The notes under the pieces were generated by a model. That model was not told the DNA's origin and did no database searches. It saw only the letters and a list, made by a program, of their open reading frames with translations. From positions 1,364,001 to 1,428,000 of the forward strand of contig NZ_JALPSC010000001.1 of NCBI RefSeq assembly GCF_023217965.1: a DNA stretch of 64,000 bases, written 5' to 3'. Positions within the stretch are counted from its first letter, which is position 1. Each line of letters opens with the position of its first letter. A program made the position numbers and the translations under genes. This document shows positions 18,586 to 27,294 of this stretch, in pieces. This DNA comes from Prevotella sp. E13-27. Lineage in GTDB: Bacteria > Bacteroidota > Bacteroidia > Bacteroidales > Bacteroidaceae.

Positions 18586-18684
18586 GTTTTTAAAGTGTTA
18601 GTGAATAAAAAAGTTAATTAAAAAGTTAATTCGTAATGTTTGTTTCTTGTTTCTTTTCTTGTTTCCTCCTATTTTGATTAATAA

Positions 18685-20088
18685 TTACCAACCATCGTCA
18701 ACGACTTCGGTTGAACCTCCGTCTTTCCACTTTTCGAAGGCTGTATATACTTGAATGCCCTTTTGGCCGAAGACGGCAATGCTTACCACATAGCGCTGGC
18801 CTGGCTGGAACCACTTGTTTTTAACATTGTTAAGTTCGATGTTCTTTTGAGATATCTTAGAGAACGACCACTCCTTTGGACTACCTTCCTTCTTTGCCGC
18901 TTTCTGCTTATAGTGGATGCGCATCTCGTATATGGTGTCGCATGGCAGAATGAGACCTCTTCCAACATCTTTGCTGGACTGATCATACCATTCCCCTTTG
19001 GCATTCTTGTCCCACTTTACGGTGTAACCGCCTACGTCGATTTTGTTACCAGACTCATCAACGGGAAACTCCAGATCCTCTGCAGGGAAATTGAGGTTAC
19101 CCCAGTCGGGCGTACCATCGAACCATACCTTCGGTTTGCTTTTAGAGGGATCCTGAGTGGCAATGGTCATGTGACCGTTGTGGCGGAATAATACTTCTAT
19201 CTTCTGAATCACTATATCGTCTGCTGTGGCATCGCCTGGGTAAATTTTGAATTTCAGCTGCGTAAGCTGATGTTCCATTCTGATATATGGGTGAATGTCG
19301 CGGTCGGCAGAAAACTTGCTATAGCCGTTGCGGATGACGCTGCGCTCGTTATCAGAGAGCCTTTTGTTCTGATTGGGGTACCACGTGTCAAGAACATCCT
19401 TGAGTGGCGGTGCCATACCGCACATGATGTCCTGTGTGCCGTCGATGCTGATATCATACCAGATGCTGTCCCGTGTACGGTGGACATTGCTGTTAAGCAC
19501 ACGGTTCTTGTCCAGCTCATCAATATAGTAGGCGAAGAAGTTGTAAGGGGCCTCCTGGTGACGATCGCTATAGTAGCATACATGATCCATGATCTGGTCA
19601 TAGGTGATGAGTGTGTCCTCCTTCAAATCCTCTGCGGTGTATTTCAGCTCACCTGACGAACCTGGACGTACGAAGGTTCTCAGGCCAAGTGTATAGTCAT
19701 CGCCGTCGATAAGACAGTCGGCAAAATCTGGGTCGTGAGGGTAGCCTGTGGCATAGGCACTCTTAGTCAGGTCGGCATAACTTGTCAGCTCGCCCTGGGT
19801 GTTGCGCCCGTCACGGAAGGCATAGATATAGACAGCTCCCTTGGAGTATTTGCTGAGGTCTTCAGGAGGGAACTCTCCCATGCCGCGCGTTGCGGTGACT
19901 GTGAAAAGGTCCTGCTGGTTGATGAAGAGTAGCACCGGCGTACGGTTTGCCGTACTGTCGCTGTTCAGGTCGTGGATGTTGGCCTTCGTCTCTTCCAAAA
20001 TCATAGTAGGGTAGGACTCCGTGCATGCCATGAACGCAGTCGTGGCAAGCGCGGTGAGTACTGTCTTTATGTAGTATGTCTGTTTCAT
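18685..20088 (-). CDS. Fimbrillin-family lipoprotein
   Basis: A 467-residue lipoprotein precursor with Cys22 in FMAC, Thr-Arg-Gly at Arg68 as the likely processing site, YNFFAYYIDE and IRMEHQLTQLKFKI as the two conserved fimbrillin strands, and a C-terminal FGQKGIQVYTAFEKWKDGG strand followed by STEVVDDGW. The C-terminal pattern is the same as in the 454-residue neighbour, so the two can be expected to polymerise or cap one another. It lies 74 bases after the DUF5119 gene. Which of the three fimbrillins is shaft, tip or anchor cannot be decided from sequence alone. Confidence 0.8.
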   Translation of the reverse strand: MKQTYYIKTVLTALATTAFMACTESYPTMILEETKANIHDLNSDSTANRTPVLLFINQQDLFTVTATRGMGEFPPEDLSKYSKGAVYIYAFRDGRNTQGELTSYADLTKSAYATGYPHDPDFADCLIDGDDYTLGLRTFVRPGSSGELKYTAEDLKEDTLITYDQIMDHVCYYSDRHQEAPYNFFAYYIDELDKNRVLNSNVHRTRDSIWYDISIDGTQDIMCGMAPPLKDVLDTWYPNQNKRLSDNERSVIRNGYSKFSADRDIHPYIRMEHQLTQLKFKIYPGDATADDIVIQKIEVLFRHNGHMTIATQDPSKSKPKVWFDGTPDWGNLNFPAEDLEFPVDESGNKIDVGGYTVKWDKNAKGEWYDQSSKDVGRGLILPCDTIYEMRIHYKQKAAKKEGSPKEWSFSKISQKNIELNNVKNKWFQPGQRYVVSIAVFGQKGIQVYTAFEKWKDGGSTEVVDDGW

Positions 20089-20162
20089 CAGATCATTAGT
20101 TTTTTCTTCTTTCTTAATTCATCGTCGTTGGGACGGTTGACGGTTTCTATATCGATTATGTA

Positions 20163-21362
20163 CTATATATGATATGGGTTCACTGATATACTGTCCATGC
20201 GCCATACATCGATACCGCCCTTGTCGTCTGTTGACTCCATGATACTCTCGCCGTTGACCTTCATGTCGGCCTTAATATCAAGCTTCAGCGACGGCTTTGT
20301 CTTCTTGGCGTGCTTGTTGTCTTCAGCAACATCAAGGGATGGGGTTGCAGCCAGAGTGTTAAAGAGGTTAATCTTTCCTTGTATCTTTTTACCCCTTCGC
20401 TCTTTAGTGCCATCAGGATTAATTTTCCCATCAGGATCCTCGACACTACAGAATATCATTACCTGCATGATACCAGCTCCCATATAGATGGTTGGTAAAC
20501 GGCTGGGCAGAATGCCGGGGATGTGAATCTCGGCATGGCAGCGCACCGACTTGGCCTTCTCATCGTCATTAATTTTGTCGGTGGGGAACATCATCTTATT
20601 GGTCTTCTCAAGTTCAACATATCCTGTGGCGATGTTGAAGGCGCTGGGAATGCCCGATATCTCGCCGAACACTGAATCTACTGTGAAATATTGGAGTGTA
20701 TTGTTCTTGGTCTTAAACTCCTTGGCGATATTGAAGTAGATGTCTATCTTCTGCGTGAGATCGTGTGGACGGAAACGCAGGGCGTATGTTTTACCCTCAT
20801 CAATCTCCATGTTTGACAGTGAATCGAAGTAGATTGGTGACGTGGCATATTGGATGTACTCTGAGTAGTAGTTGTGGTCTGTCCAGCTTGGAATGCGGAA
20901 CTTCAGTAGCGTGTCGTTGCGCTCGTAGGTGCGGTAGTGAATGATAATGTCCTCCTTGGGCATCTCTGGCTTCTCTACGTATTCTCGCACACTGCTGTTA
21001 ATCAATTCATCGTTCTCCATATTGAACGTGAAGAACTTATATGTGCCTTTAGGAATCCAGAAACTGTCCATCAAAGAGTCAGCAGGGGTGAATGCGGGCG
21101 TGCCAGCGGGGTTTGGGGCTACGAAATAGCCTTTGCCGTTGTATGAGTTGACGGATATCGGTGTCTTCTTCATGTTGACGATACGGTTGGCAATGACTAG
21201 CATATTGTTCGGTATTGATGCTTTGGTGCCTCCCCAGTCATACTTGAAAGACACGCCAACCGTGTGTGGATGCTCGTCTCTGTCGCATAGCTCCACGTCA
21301 GTCTGACAGGCAATGACCAGCAGCAGGCATGAGAATAAGAATAGTGATGTGAAACGCTTCAT
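20163..21362 (-). CDS. DUF5119 lipoprotein of the pilus operon
   Basis: A 399-residue lipoprotein precursor (lipobox VIAC, Cys19) with the conserved N-terminal DUF5119 features: ELCDRDEHPH followed by VSFKYDWGG. DUF5119 genes typically sit between DUF3575 and fimbrillin genes in Bacteroidales; a pilus-anchoring or assembly role is inferred from this context only. Like the pilins it has a basic site (GTKAS, Lys47) a few tens of residues after the lipidated Cys. Its ATG overlaps the TGA of the upstream DUF3575 gene by 4 bases (ATGA), so translation of the two is probably coupled and the start is secure. Confidence 0.8.
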   Translation of the reverse strand: MKRFTSLFLFSCLLLVIACQTDVELCDRDEHPHTVGVSFKYDWGGTKASIPNNMLVIANRIVNMKKTPISVNSYNGKGYFVAPNPAGTPAFTPADSLMDSFWIPKGTYKFFTFNMENDELINSSVREYVEKPEMPKEDIIIHYRTYERNDTLLKFRIPSWTDHNYYSEYIQYATSPIYFDSLSNMEIDEGKTYALRFRPHDLTQKIDIYFNIAKEFKTKNNTLQYFTVDSVFGEISGIPSAFNIATGYVELEKTNKMMFPTDKINDDEKAKSVRCHAEIHIPGILPSRLPTIYMGAGIMQVMIFCSVEDPDGKINPDGTKERRGKKIQGKINLFNTLAATPSLDVAEDNKHAKKTKPSLKLDIKADMKVNGESIMESTDDKGGIDVWRMDSISVNPYHI

Positions 21363-22741
21363 TCGTCACCTCCTTTCTCCTCGCCTTCTGTGGCAGGGGT
21401 CTCTGTCGGCTGCTCCTCAGGGGATTCCTTTGTTTCCTCAGGAGCTTCGGGGTCAGTGGGGGTGACGGGTTCAGTGGGCTCAGTAGACTCAGCTGGGTCT
21501 ATGGGCTTATTGGGTTCAGTGGATTCTATGGGGGTAGTGGGCTCAGTGGGAGTGGGGGGGGCAAGATTGGTTGGTGTTGCACCCTCTGAGGTTTCTGCGC
21601 CTTTTCCCTTTTTAGCCGCTTTCTTGGCAGCTGCCTTTTGCTTTTTCTGCTCTTTCTCTTGCTGAGCCTTCAGCTTTTCCTCTTCTTTGGCTTTCAGCTT
21701 GCTTGCTTGCTCTGCCTCAGCTTTCTTCCTTGCCTTCTCGTCTTCGGCGGCCTTCTTCTCCTGGCTCTGCTTCAGGAACTCAGGATATACCTTTTGGAAT
21801 ACCTTGTCGAAGTAATTCTGGATAGAGTCTATACGTTCCTGCTCCTTGCGGACATCCTCTGCCTTTTCTTCCCAGCTCTTAAGGCTGTCGTCAAGAGCTT
21901 CACGATACTTCTTATCGACATCGTAGCGCCAGCGATAGCGTTCAGGCAGCTGGTGCTTAGCGTCCTTGGTGAAGCGATAGACAAGTGCGAGGCGCAATTC
22001 GTTGATCATTGGTATTGGAGACAGATGCCATGAGCCCGTTGAAAGGCGATGGTAACAATTGCTCTCGCGGTTGTGTTCAAATTTGTCGTAGCGGGTGAAG
22101 TAGAGACCTCCGCTGATGCCGAGATCCATGTCAAGAGCATTGCCGTTCTTGAACTGATAAAGAGGTTTCACTATGCCATAGAGGAAGCCTGCACCAACAG
22201 ACGAACCCTGCTTGCCCTCTTTTGCGAGGAGCAGAGAGAAGTTGTTGTATGCCACGTATGCACCCCTATAATAAGTGGTGTTGGGATGCTTTAACGTGTC
22301 TCTTCTACATGAAAATAGCTTCTTCAATATGTTGGTGTTCTTAGGAAAAGGAAGATATTGCTTCCTGTTCGGTTCCTCTTTTTTCTTTTGGGCGTCCTCT
22401 TTGCTATATAAGCGCGTGCGCCAATAATAGCGCACCTCGCCACGGATCTCCGAGAAGTTATAGACCATTGATGGCTTATAGGTGTGAGAGTTTTGCCAGT
22501 TTCCTCTGACTTTCAGTCCAACCGACCAACGGTTCCATGTAACGCTCGACAGGTCGTACTCCACGCTAATGTTTGGCAGCAATAGCGTCCAGTCTACCAC
22601 GTTGGTGCTCACCGATAAGCGCTCCAACACGCCTAACGTGTCGGGCTTGTCGAGAACTTCGTGGTTTATCTGCGCCTTTGCGTGATTAGCAGTAAGGAGC
22701 ATGACTATGATGAAAGCTATATGCTTTATGTACTGTCTCAC
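21359..22741 (-). CDS. DUF3575 outer-membrane protein with coiled-coil and Pro/Thr/Glu tail
   Basis: First gene of the pilus block, 460 residues. Signal peptide to AKAQ; a DUF3575 barrel over about residues 40-270 (VSTNVVDWTLLLPNISVEYDL, ELRLALVYRFTKD); a long charged helix at about 270-390 rich in Lys, Glu, Ala and Gln (KKAEAEQASKLKAKEEEKLK), predicted coiled coil; then about 70 residues of Pro-Thr-Glu repeats (PTEPTTPIESTEPNKP). The helix and tail are much larger than in the short DUF3575 protein at 15264-15833. The barrel probably sits in the outer membrane, with the helix and tail exposed to periplasm or surface; topology is not known. A promoter match lies at 22776-22807. Confidence 0.78.
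   Translation of the reverse strand: MRQYIKHIAFIIVMLLTANHAKAQINHEVLDKPDTLGVLERLSVSTNVVDWTLLLPNISVEYDLSSVTWNRWSVGLKVRGNWQNSHTYKPSMVYNFSEIRGEVRYYWRTRLYSKEDAQKKKEEPNRKQYLPFPKNTNILKKLFSCRRDTLKHPNTTYYRGAYVAYNNFSLLLAKEGKQGSSVGAGFLYGIVKPLYQFKNGNALDMDLGISGGLYFTRYDKFEHNRESNCYHRLSTGSWHLSPIPMINELRLALVYRFTKDAKHQLPERYRWRYDVDKKYREALDDSLKSWEEKAEDVRKEQERIDSIQNYFDKVFQKVYPEFLKQSQEKKAAEDEKARKKAEAEQASKLKAKEEEKLKAQQEKEQKKQKAAAKKAAKKGKGAETSEGATPTNLAPPTPTEPTTPIESTEPNKPIDPAESTEPTEPVTPTDPEAPEETKESPEEQPTETPATEGEEKGGDE
21430..21560 (-). repeat. Coding repeat for Pro/Thr/Glu tail
   Basis: Imperfect direct repeats of about 12-18 bases (gggttcagtggg, gggctcagtgg and variants on the plus strand) encode TEP/TTP/TDP units at the end of the large DUF3575 protein. 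Such tracts often change copy number by slippage. Confidence 0.65.
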
Positions 22742-22775
22742 GAGAATCGTTGTCTATATTTCTCAAATCAAAGTG

Positions 22776-22807
22776 CGAAATTAGTCAAATTTGTTTTTTT
22801 TGCCAAA
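22776..22807 (-). promoter_or_regulatory. Predicted promoter of the pilus operon
   Basis: The minus strand reads TTTG (22807-22804), a 20-base spacer, then TAATTTCG (22783-22776), one mismatch from TAnnTTTG. It is 35 bases before the ATG of the first gene. No other promoter match was seen in the longer gaps of the block, though only those next to gene starts were checked. Confidence 0.55.
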
Positions 22808-22863
22808 ACCGCACTTCTTTTAATATTAATATTTATTTTCTTTAACTAACAGGTGGAAAATGG

Positions 22864-25800
22864 TTAAGGAGTGTTATGCTCTATAAACTTCTTCCCATCT
22901 CTTATATATAGTGTGCCCTTGGTGGGCGTTGATACTTTCTGTCCCTTGAGATTGTATATGGCTGTCGCGTTGCCGGCAGTGGGCTGTAGTTCATTTATGC
23001 CGGTGACTTGAGTCCATTGATGTATGGCCAGCTGGCGTGAAGGAGCAATATTTCCGCCATTGCTCTCTATGTAAGCGCGGAAAGCTGGTTTGGTTACTAA
23101 CGTTGTGTTCAGTTCGAAGGTTATACCCTCATCGTTAAGCATGTAAATATTGCTGTGCTCCTCTCTGTAGGTGGATCCCATGAGATTGTATTCCGTACCA
23201 TTATCGGCGAAAGGACTGCTGCTTTGGAACGTGGTGGGCGTGCCTACGAAAGTGATATACTTACCAGTGAGATCCCAAGCACTGCCCCATCTGTTTCCGG
23301 GAACTGCCACTATATAAGGCTTGTTGGCGCGTATTTCATTAGCGTAGTCGAAATAGAGGGTGTTGTTATAGTCGCCCTCGAAGCTCTTCACCCAGAAATC
23401 CTTACCACTGTCTGTAGCAGATGTGAACCACTGTATGTGGTTGCCTTCACACTCTACGTAGTCCACGTCGAAAGGCACGAAGAGCGTGCTCCATCCACCG
23501 GTACCATCAGCGCCGGTATGGAAGACGCGTGTATATCTAACTGCGTTGGCATTGAAGGTTAGCGGACTTACGAAATCATAACCATCGATTAGCTCAAGGG
23601 ATTCGCAGACTCCATTGCGGATGATATTGCAATACTCCAATCCTGTGGGGAGTTCTGTGTCGGGGTTGACGATATAGAGGGTGTTGGGATTAATGTTTGG
23701 CGTGACGCTGGTGAATTCGAAACCACTCAAATCTACCGCAGTTACCTCATCGGTTACGGTGATATGGTCAGAGGCATCGACGACCTCAGAAGTGCCGTCA
23801 GCATGATAGAGCGTAATAGTACGGTCGGGTATAGCGACTGTATAGTCATAGAAGGCCTCGTAGTCGTGATCTCTGTCGTATGTTCCCTCATTCTTGTAAA
23901 AGACAATGAACCAGTAATTACCATTGGTGAGGTCAGGCACGTCAACATCTACTGTCTTAGTCTCGCCTGCAAAGACACGAATATTGGCGAAGTAACTATC
24001 CTTGTAATACCAACTTTTCTTTAAATTGTCAACCGGGTTCAGCGTGTACACTAGTAACTGGTCGAGGTAGTCGTTGGCGCCGTTGTTGGTTACGGTGAGA
24101 CGTAGATGAGCTGTACCGCTGTGGATAACCTTGTTGGCATCGGCATTGGTGATAACACCGCTAATGGCGAGATCGTACGCCTTTGGAGACTCAATGGTGA
24201 TGTTCTTCTCAGCTATGACTAACTCTTTCACTACGCGCAGGCCATTTTCGAAAGAATAATAGCGGTGTACAAGAGAGAGGGTCTTGCTTCCGGCAGACTC
24301 CGGCTGATAGTACATACTCAGCGTCTGACTCGAACCGGCATTACTCTCATAGACACGAGCACCAACATCCTCACCGTTCTCTCTGAGGTATAATGTTCCA
24401 TTGAAGAAGGGACCATTGTTCTGAATCCAGCTGATAACTTCCACATTGCCGCCCACCTCAAGATTGCCGGTAACCTCAATAAAGCCTGTGAGATTGACAG
24501 TTGGCGACGTGAGCGTCATCTTGTTGTCTGCTATGACGGCATCGATATAATAACGGTCATAACCATGGTTGAGCATCCACTCACCATTGTCGGACTCGCG
24601 ACTGATGTTGTAGATGGTGTAATGACCATCAGGCAACGTCAAATTGTAGCTAAGATGCCTGACTGCATAGCCCCAACCGGATTTAATATTATCCTGACCA
24701 TAGTTCACGATAACACTGTTCTCGCCATCGTGGCTCTTGTCATCAACATAGATTCCTATGTTGAATTTATGATCACTACCCGTCTGGTTGTAAATGCTAG
24801 TGTAATAACTTAGAAGATAGCTGTCGCCACTCTTCTCAACGACCGACTGCTCGGCTTCCATGGCAACAGTACTGAGTGCGAAAGACTCTGTTGCTATTTC
24901 GCCAGTATTGGGCTGCATGCCTATGATTGCTGCTTGTCCGAAACTGTAGCCGTCGGTGCTGGAGCTGGCACCTATGCCGCTGTTGCTTTGTGGATCGAGA
25001 ATTGAGAGGAGGAAATAGTTGTTGCAACTGCCACCCCATCCCCAGTTGACGTGGAAGAGACCGTCGTGGCCGTATCCGTCTATGACGAAGGCATGACCAC
25101 CGCCAGTGCTGCTTCCGCTGTAGAAGACCGGGCGATTGGCGGCCAGTTCTTGGTAGATAATAGCATCCCAGTTGCCCGCAGTGTAGTCATCACGATTGGC
25201 CAATACAGTGGCATCATCATAGTCAAAGAAAAGCTTGGCTGCCGAAACAACATCGTCGGAGTATGCACCACTCTCATTTGGAGTGTAGTCCATCATCACG
25301 GAGGCACCGCATAGCTTCATGAGTGTAGCTACGGCGTTCTTCTCCGCTGCACTCTCACTGCCGTTGTAGCTGTCTTTCATGTTTGCCCAGTCAATAGAGG
25401 TCGGCACGATGGAATCGACGTTTATACCGAGTTTCCGGGTCGTGTAGCCTGGAATAGTTGCGGTAGTGCTGGCAGGATAGCGATGATAATATAGCACCTG
25501 TGCCATGGCGGTAGCCACACAACCTGTTACGGAACGCTTGTCGTTATAAATGGGACACAAGTCGTTATAGGGCGAACCTTGATTCCATGTGCATGTAAGC
25601 AGCGGCGCAATGGAGGCAAGGGTGACCTTTTTCTTCACGGCACGAGCGTTGGGATGGCGCTCCAAAAAGGTCAGCTGTCGGTCATACTCCTTCAGCCATT
25701 GCCGCATATTAGAAGGCATGTTGTCTTCGTCGAAAGAACCGCCGTCGGCATAGCCGAGAATAGACGGCGTCTCGTCGTTGCCACTGACGATGACAAAGCC

Positions 25801-26040
25801 CTCTTCACTGCCGATATTGAAGACATAGTAGTTTGCATAAGCATCAATACCCGGCTGCGATGGTTGCTGTGGAGCATGCTTGCGTGGTGCAAGGCGGACG
25901 GCAGCCTGACGGCTCAAGCCTTTCTGTGCGGCAAACTCAGTAGCTTTCTGCTGAGCCTGACGCATGCTCACGGGGCCGGCAAAGGTTACCGCGCATACGA
26001 GTAATAATATGTATAGCAATATATTGCGTTTCATGTTCAT
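22864..26040 (-). CDS. C10-family (streptopain-like) cysteine protease with type IX-like tail
   Basis: A ~1058-residue secreted protease. Signal peptide (MKRNILLYILLLVCAVTFAG); propeptide of the SpeB/PrtT type (about residues 25-150, with YYVFNIGSEEGFVIVSGND); catalytic domain with nucleophile Cys174 in SVTGCVATAMAQ and His316 in GGHAFVIDGYG, followed by FHVNWGWGG; then ~600 residues of beta-sandwich domains; and a C-terminal ATAIYNLKGQKVSTPTKG plus LYIRDGKK, the short Prevotella-style sorting tail. C10 proteases are papain-fold enzymes that self-activate by removing the propeptide; many act on host proteins. Start at 26040 (MNMKRN) or 26034 (MKRN) is equally possible. The gene ends 57 bases before the pilus promoter and follows a fimbrillin-like gene by 62 bases. 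Confidence 0.88.
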   Translation of the reverse strand: MNMKRNILLYILLLVCAVTFAGPVSMRQAQQKATEFAAQKGLSRQAAVRLAPRKHAPQQPSQPGIDAYANYYVFNIGSEEGFVIVSGNDETPSILGYADGGSFDEDNMPSNMRQWLKEYDRQLTFLERHPNARAVKKKVTLASIAPLLTCTWNQGSPYNDLCPIYNDKRSVTGCVATAMAQVLYYHRYPASTTATIPGYTTRKLGINVDSIVPTSIDWANMKDSYNGSESAAEKNAVATLMKLCGASVMMDYTPNESGAYSDDVVSAAKLFFDYDDATVLANRDDYTAGNWDAIIYQELAANRPVFYSGSSTGGGHAFVIDGYGHDGLFHVNWGWGGSCNNYFLLSILDPQSNSGIGASSSTDGYSFGQAAIIGMQPNTGEIATESFALSTVAMEAEQSVVEKSGDSYLLSYYTSIYNQTGSDHKFNIGIYVDDKSHDGENSVIVNYGQDNIKSGWGYAVRHLSYNLTLPDGHYTIYNISRESDNGEWMLNHGYDRYYIDAVIADNKMTLTSPTVNLTGFIEVTGNLEVGGNVEVISWIQNNGPFFNGTLYLRENGEDVGARVYESNAGSSQTLSMYYQPESAGSKTLSLVHRYYSFENGLRVVKELVIAEKNITIESPKAYDLAISGVITNADANKVIHSGTAHLRLTVTNNGANDYLDQLLVYTLNPVDNLKKSWYYKDSYFANIRVFAGETKTVDVDVPDLTNGNYWFIVFYKNEGTYDRDHDYEAFYDYTVAIPDRTITLYHADGTSEVVDASDHITVTDEVTAVDLSGFEFTSVTPNINPNTLYIVNPDTELPTGLEYCNIIRNGVCESLELIDGYDFVSPLTFNANAVRYTRVFHTGADGTGGWSTLFVPFDVDYVECEGNHIQWFTSATDSGKDFWVKSFEGDYNNTLYFDYANEIRANKPYIVAVPGNRWGSAWDLTGKYITFVGTPTTFQSSSPFADNGTEYNLMGSTYREEHSNIYMLNDEGITFELNTTLVTKPAFRAYIESNGGNIAPSRQLAIHQWTQVTGINELQPTAGNATAIYNLKGQKVSTPTKGTLYIRDGKKFIEHNTP

Positions 26041-26102
26041 ATCGACCAATCTCATAAAGTCATTATCCAAAGTGGCAGAGTTGCATCATCGATAGCAGCT
26101 CA

Positions 26103-27113
26103 TTACTCCTCTTCAAAGCGAAGAATGCAGCTGCGGGTGTCGCTGATGTTGGGATCCTGCTGGTCCCCACCGACGATGGCACCATCATTACTGAACGTAG
26201 CTTGGCATATGTAACGATGTCCTTGTTGGAGGGTTATGGAGTTCTTGAGTTTCAGTGTATAGTTCTTGTCGCCTTTCTTTACCACGCCAAGGGGTACTGA
26301 CGACGAGAGAGTCTGCGCTGGGATGATGACACGGCAGATGCGTCTATCTGCGTAGTAGAAGTTCTCGTTGTAGCATACAACAGAATCGGCTTCGTCAGTT
26401 GTAATAGCTCTTACTTGGTCGGCGCTGTTGAGATTGATACTTACACCACGATGGATATTCTTCAGTGTCGTTTTAAGTTCCGTCAGTAATGAAGTGCCTG
26501 TACCACGATTAAAGATAATGATTATCTCACTCATCTTGTGGTAGAACTTCAGATTTACAATGGTGGAGTCGTTGATGGAGTCGGCGATAGCAAAATCGCT
26601 GAAGTAAAAATCGCTCTGGCTGCTCTGATCCGCCTTTACATAAAAGGTGCCTCCATCTGCCTGCAAACCGGAAATATAGGGATAGACTGCTGTGTAGCGA
26701 TAGCTCTGGCGCGTGGTAGGCTTTTTGTACTGATATACAATGTTACCGTCGATAGAGATTAGCTCGTTGCTGTTGTTGAACTGATAGTGGTTGTTATAGG
26801 CTGCGCTGACCGATGTGGAGAGTGTGCCGTCCGGTACAGTATTTGTGTTGGTGACAAACAAACCTATCTCGTCGTTCTCGATGAAAGCAGTCTTGTCACT
26901 ACCTGCACGAGTCTGCTGTGACTTCCATCCTCGTGCAGACTGTTCTTCTACATCGACAGCAATGTTATATCCGAAAAATCTTACTGGCACCATTTCCAGC
27001 TTGCCATCACCGTTTTCTCCAAGGTCATTGGCAGCCGACGAAAGACTAACATCGTCGGTAGTACAAGAGAGAAGTAGCAAGAAAGCAAAAAGTGATAGTA
27101 TATTAGCCTTCAT
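26103..27113 (-). CDS. Fimbrillin-like lipoprotein upstream of the C10 protease
   Basis: A 336-residue lipoprotein precursor (lipobox LLSC, Cys17) of the fimbrillin superfamily. The marks are QQTRAGSDKTAFIENDEIGLF, combining the Thr-Arg-Ala site (Arg69) with the 'D.IGlF' strand; YRYTAVYPYISG; LKFYHKMSEIIIIF, equivalent to the 'F.H.m..i...' strand of pilins; and a final LKNSITLQQGHRYICQATF strand. It resembles the many solitary fimbrillin-like surface proteins of Bacteroidales and need not be part of a pilus. It is probably transcribed with the C10 protease from the -7 element at 27161-27168, separate from the main pilus operon. Confidence 0.75.
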   Translation of the reverse strand: MKANILSLFAFLLLLSCTTDDVSLSSAANDLGENGDGKLEMVPVRFFGYNIAVDVEEQSARGWKSQQTRAGSDKTAFIENDEIGLFVTNTNTVPDGTLSTSVSAAYNNHYQFNNSNELISIDGNIVYQYKKPTTRQSYRYTAVYPYISGLQADGGTFYVKADQSSQSDFYFSDFAIADSINDSTIVNLKFYHKMSEIIIIFNRGTGTSLLTELKTTLKNIHRGVSINLNSADQVRAITTDEADSVVCYNENFYYADRRICRVIIPAQTLSSSVPLGVVKKGDKNYTLKLKNSITLQQGHRYICQATFSNDGAIVGGDQQDPNISDTRSCILRFEEE

Positions 27114-27160
27114 ATAGTTGTTCTGTCCTTTTTTTTAGTCATTTAATCTATACTGGCGTG

Positions 27161-27168
27161 CAAAATTA
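27161..27168 (-). promoter_or_regulatory. -7 element before the fimbrillin-like/C10 pair
   Basis: The minus strand reads TAATTTTG, a full TAnnTTTG match, 48 bases before the ATG at 27113. No TTTG is seen at the -33 distance. Confidence 0.45.
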
Positions 27169-27245
27169 GACAAAAAAGTTTACATAGAGTCGAGAAATGT
27201 ATGTGTAGTAACATTCTTTAAAATAATTTACGATATATGTTAATA

Positions 27246-27279
27246 AATAAAAACGGCCGCCTTTGCGAGGCGGCTGTTT
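27246..27279 (-). terminator. Terminator of the dcw/murF operon
   Basis: On the minus strand a stem of 7 perfect G/C-rich pairs (gccgcct / aggcggc, loop of 5), extended by AAAC/GTTT pairs after one mismatch, is followed by a run of T. It lies 16 bases beyond the murF stop and closes a 17.5-kb stretch of same-strand genes. Confidence 0.85.
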
Positions 27280-27294
27280 GTGTTTACAAGAATG

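Noticed and set aside
26041..26070. Longer start for the C10 protease (MDNDFMRLVD)
   Set aside because: It would place ten polar residues before the signal peptide; the starts at 26040 or 26034 open directly on it.
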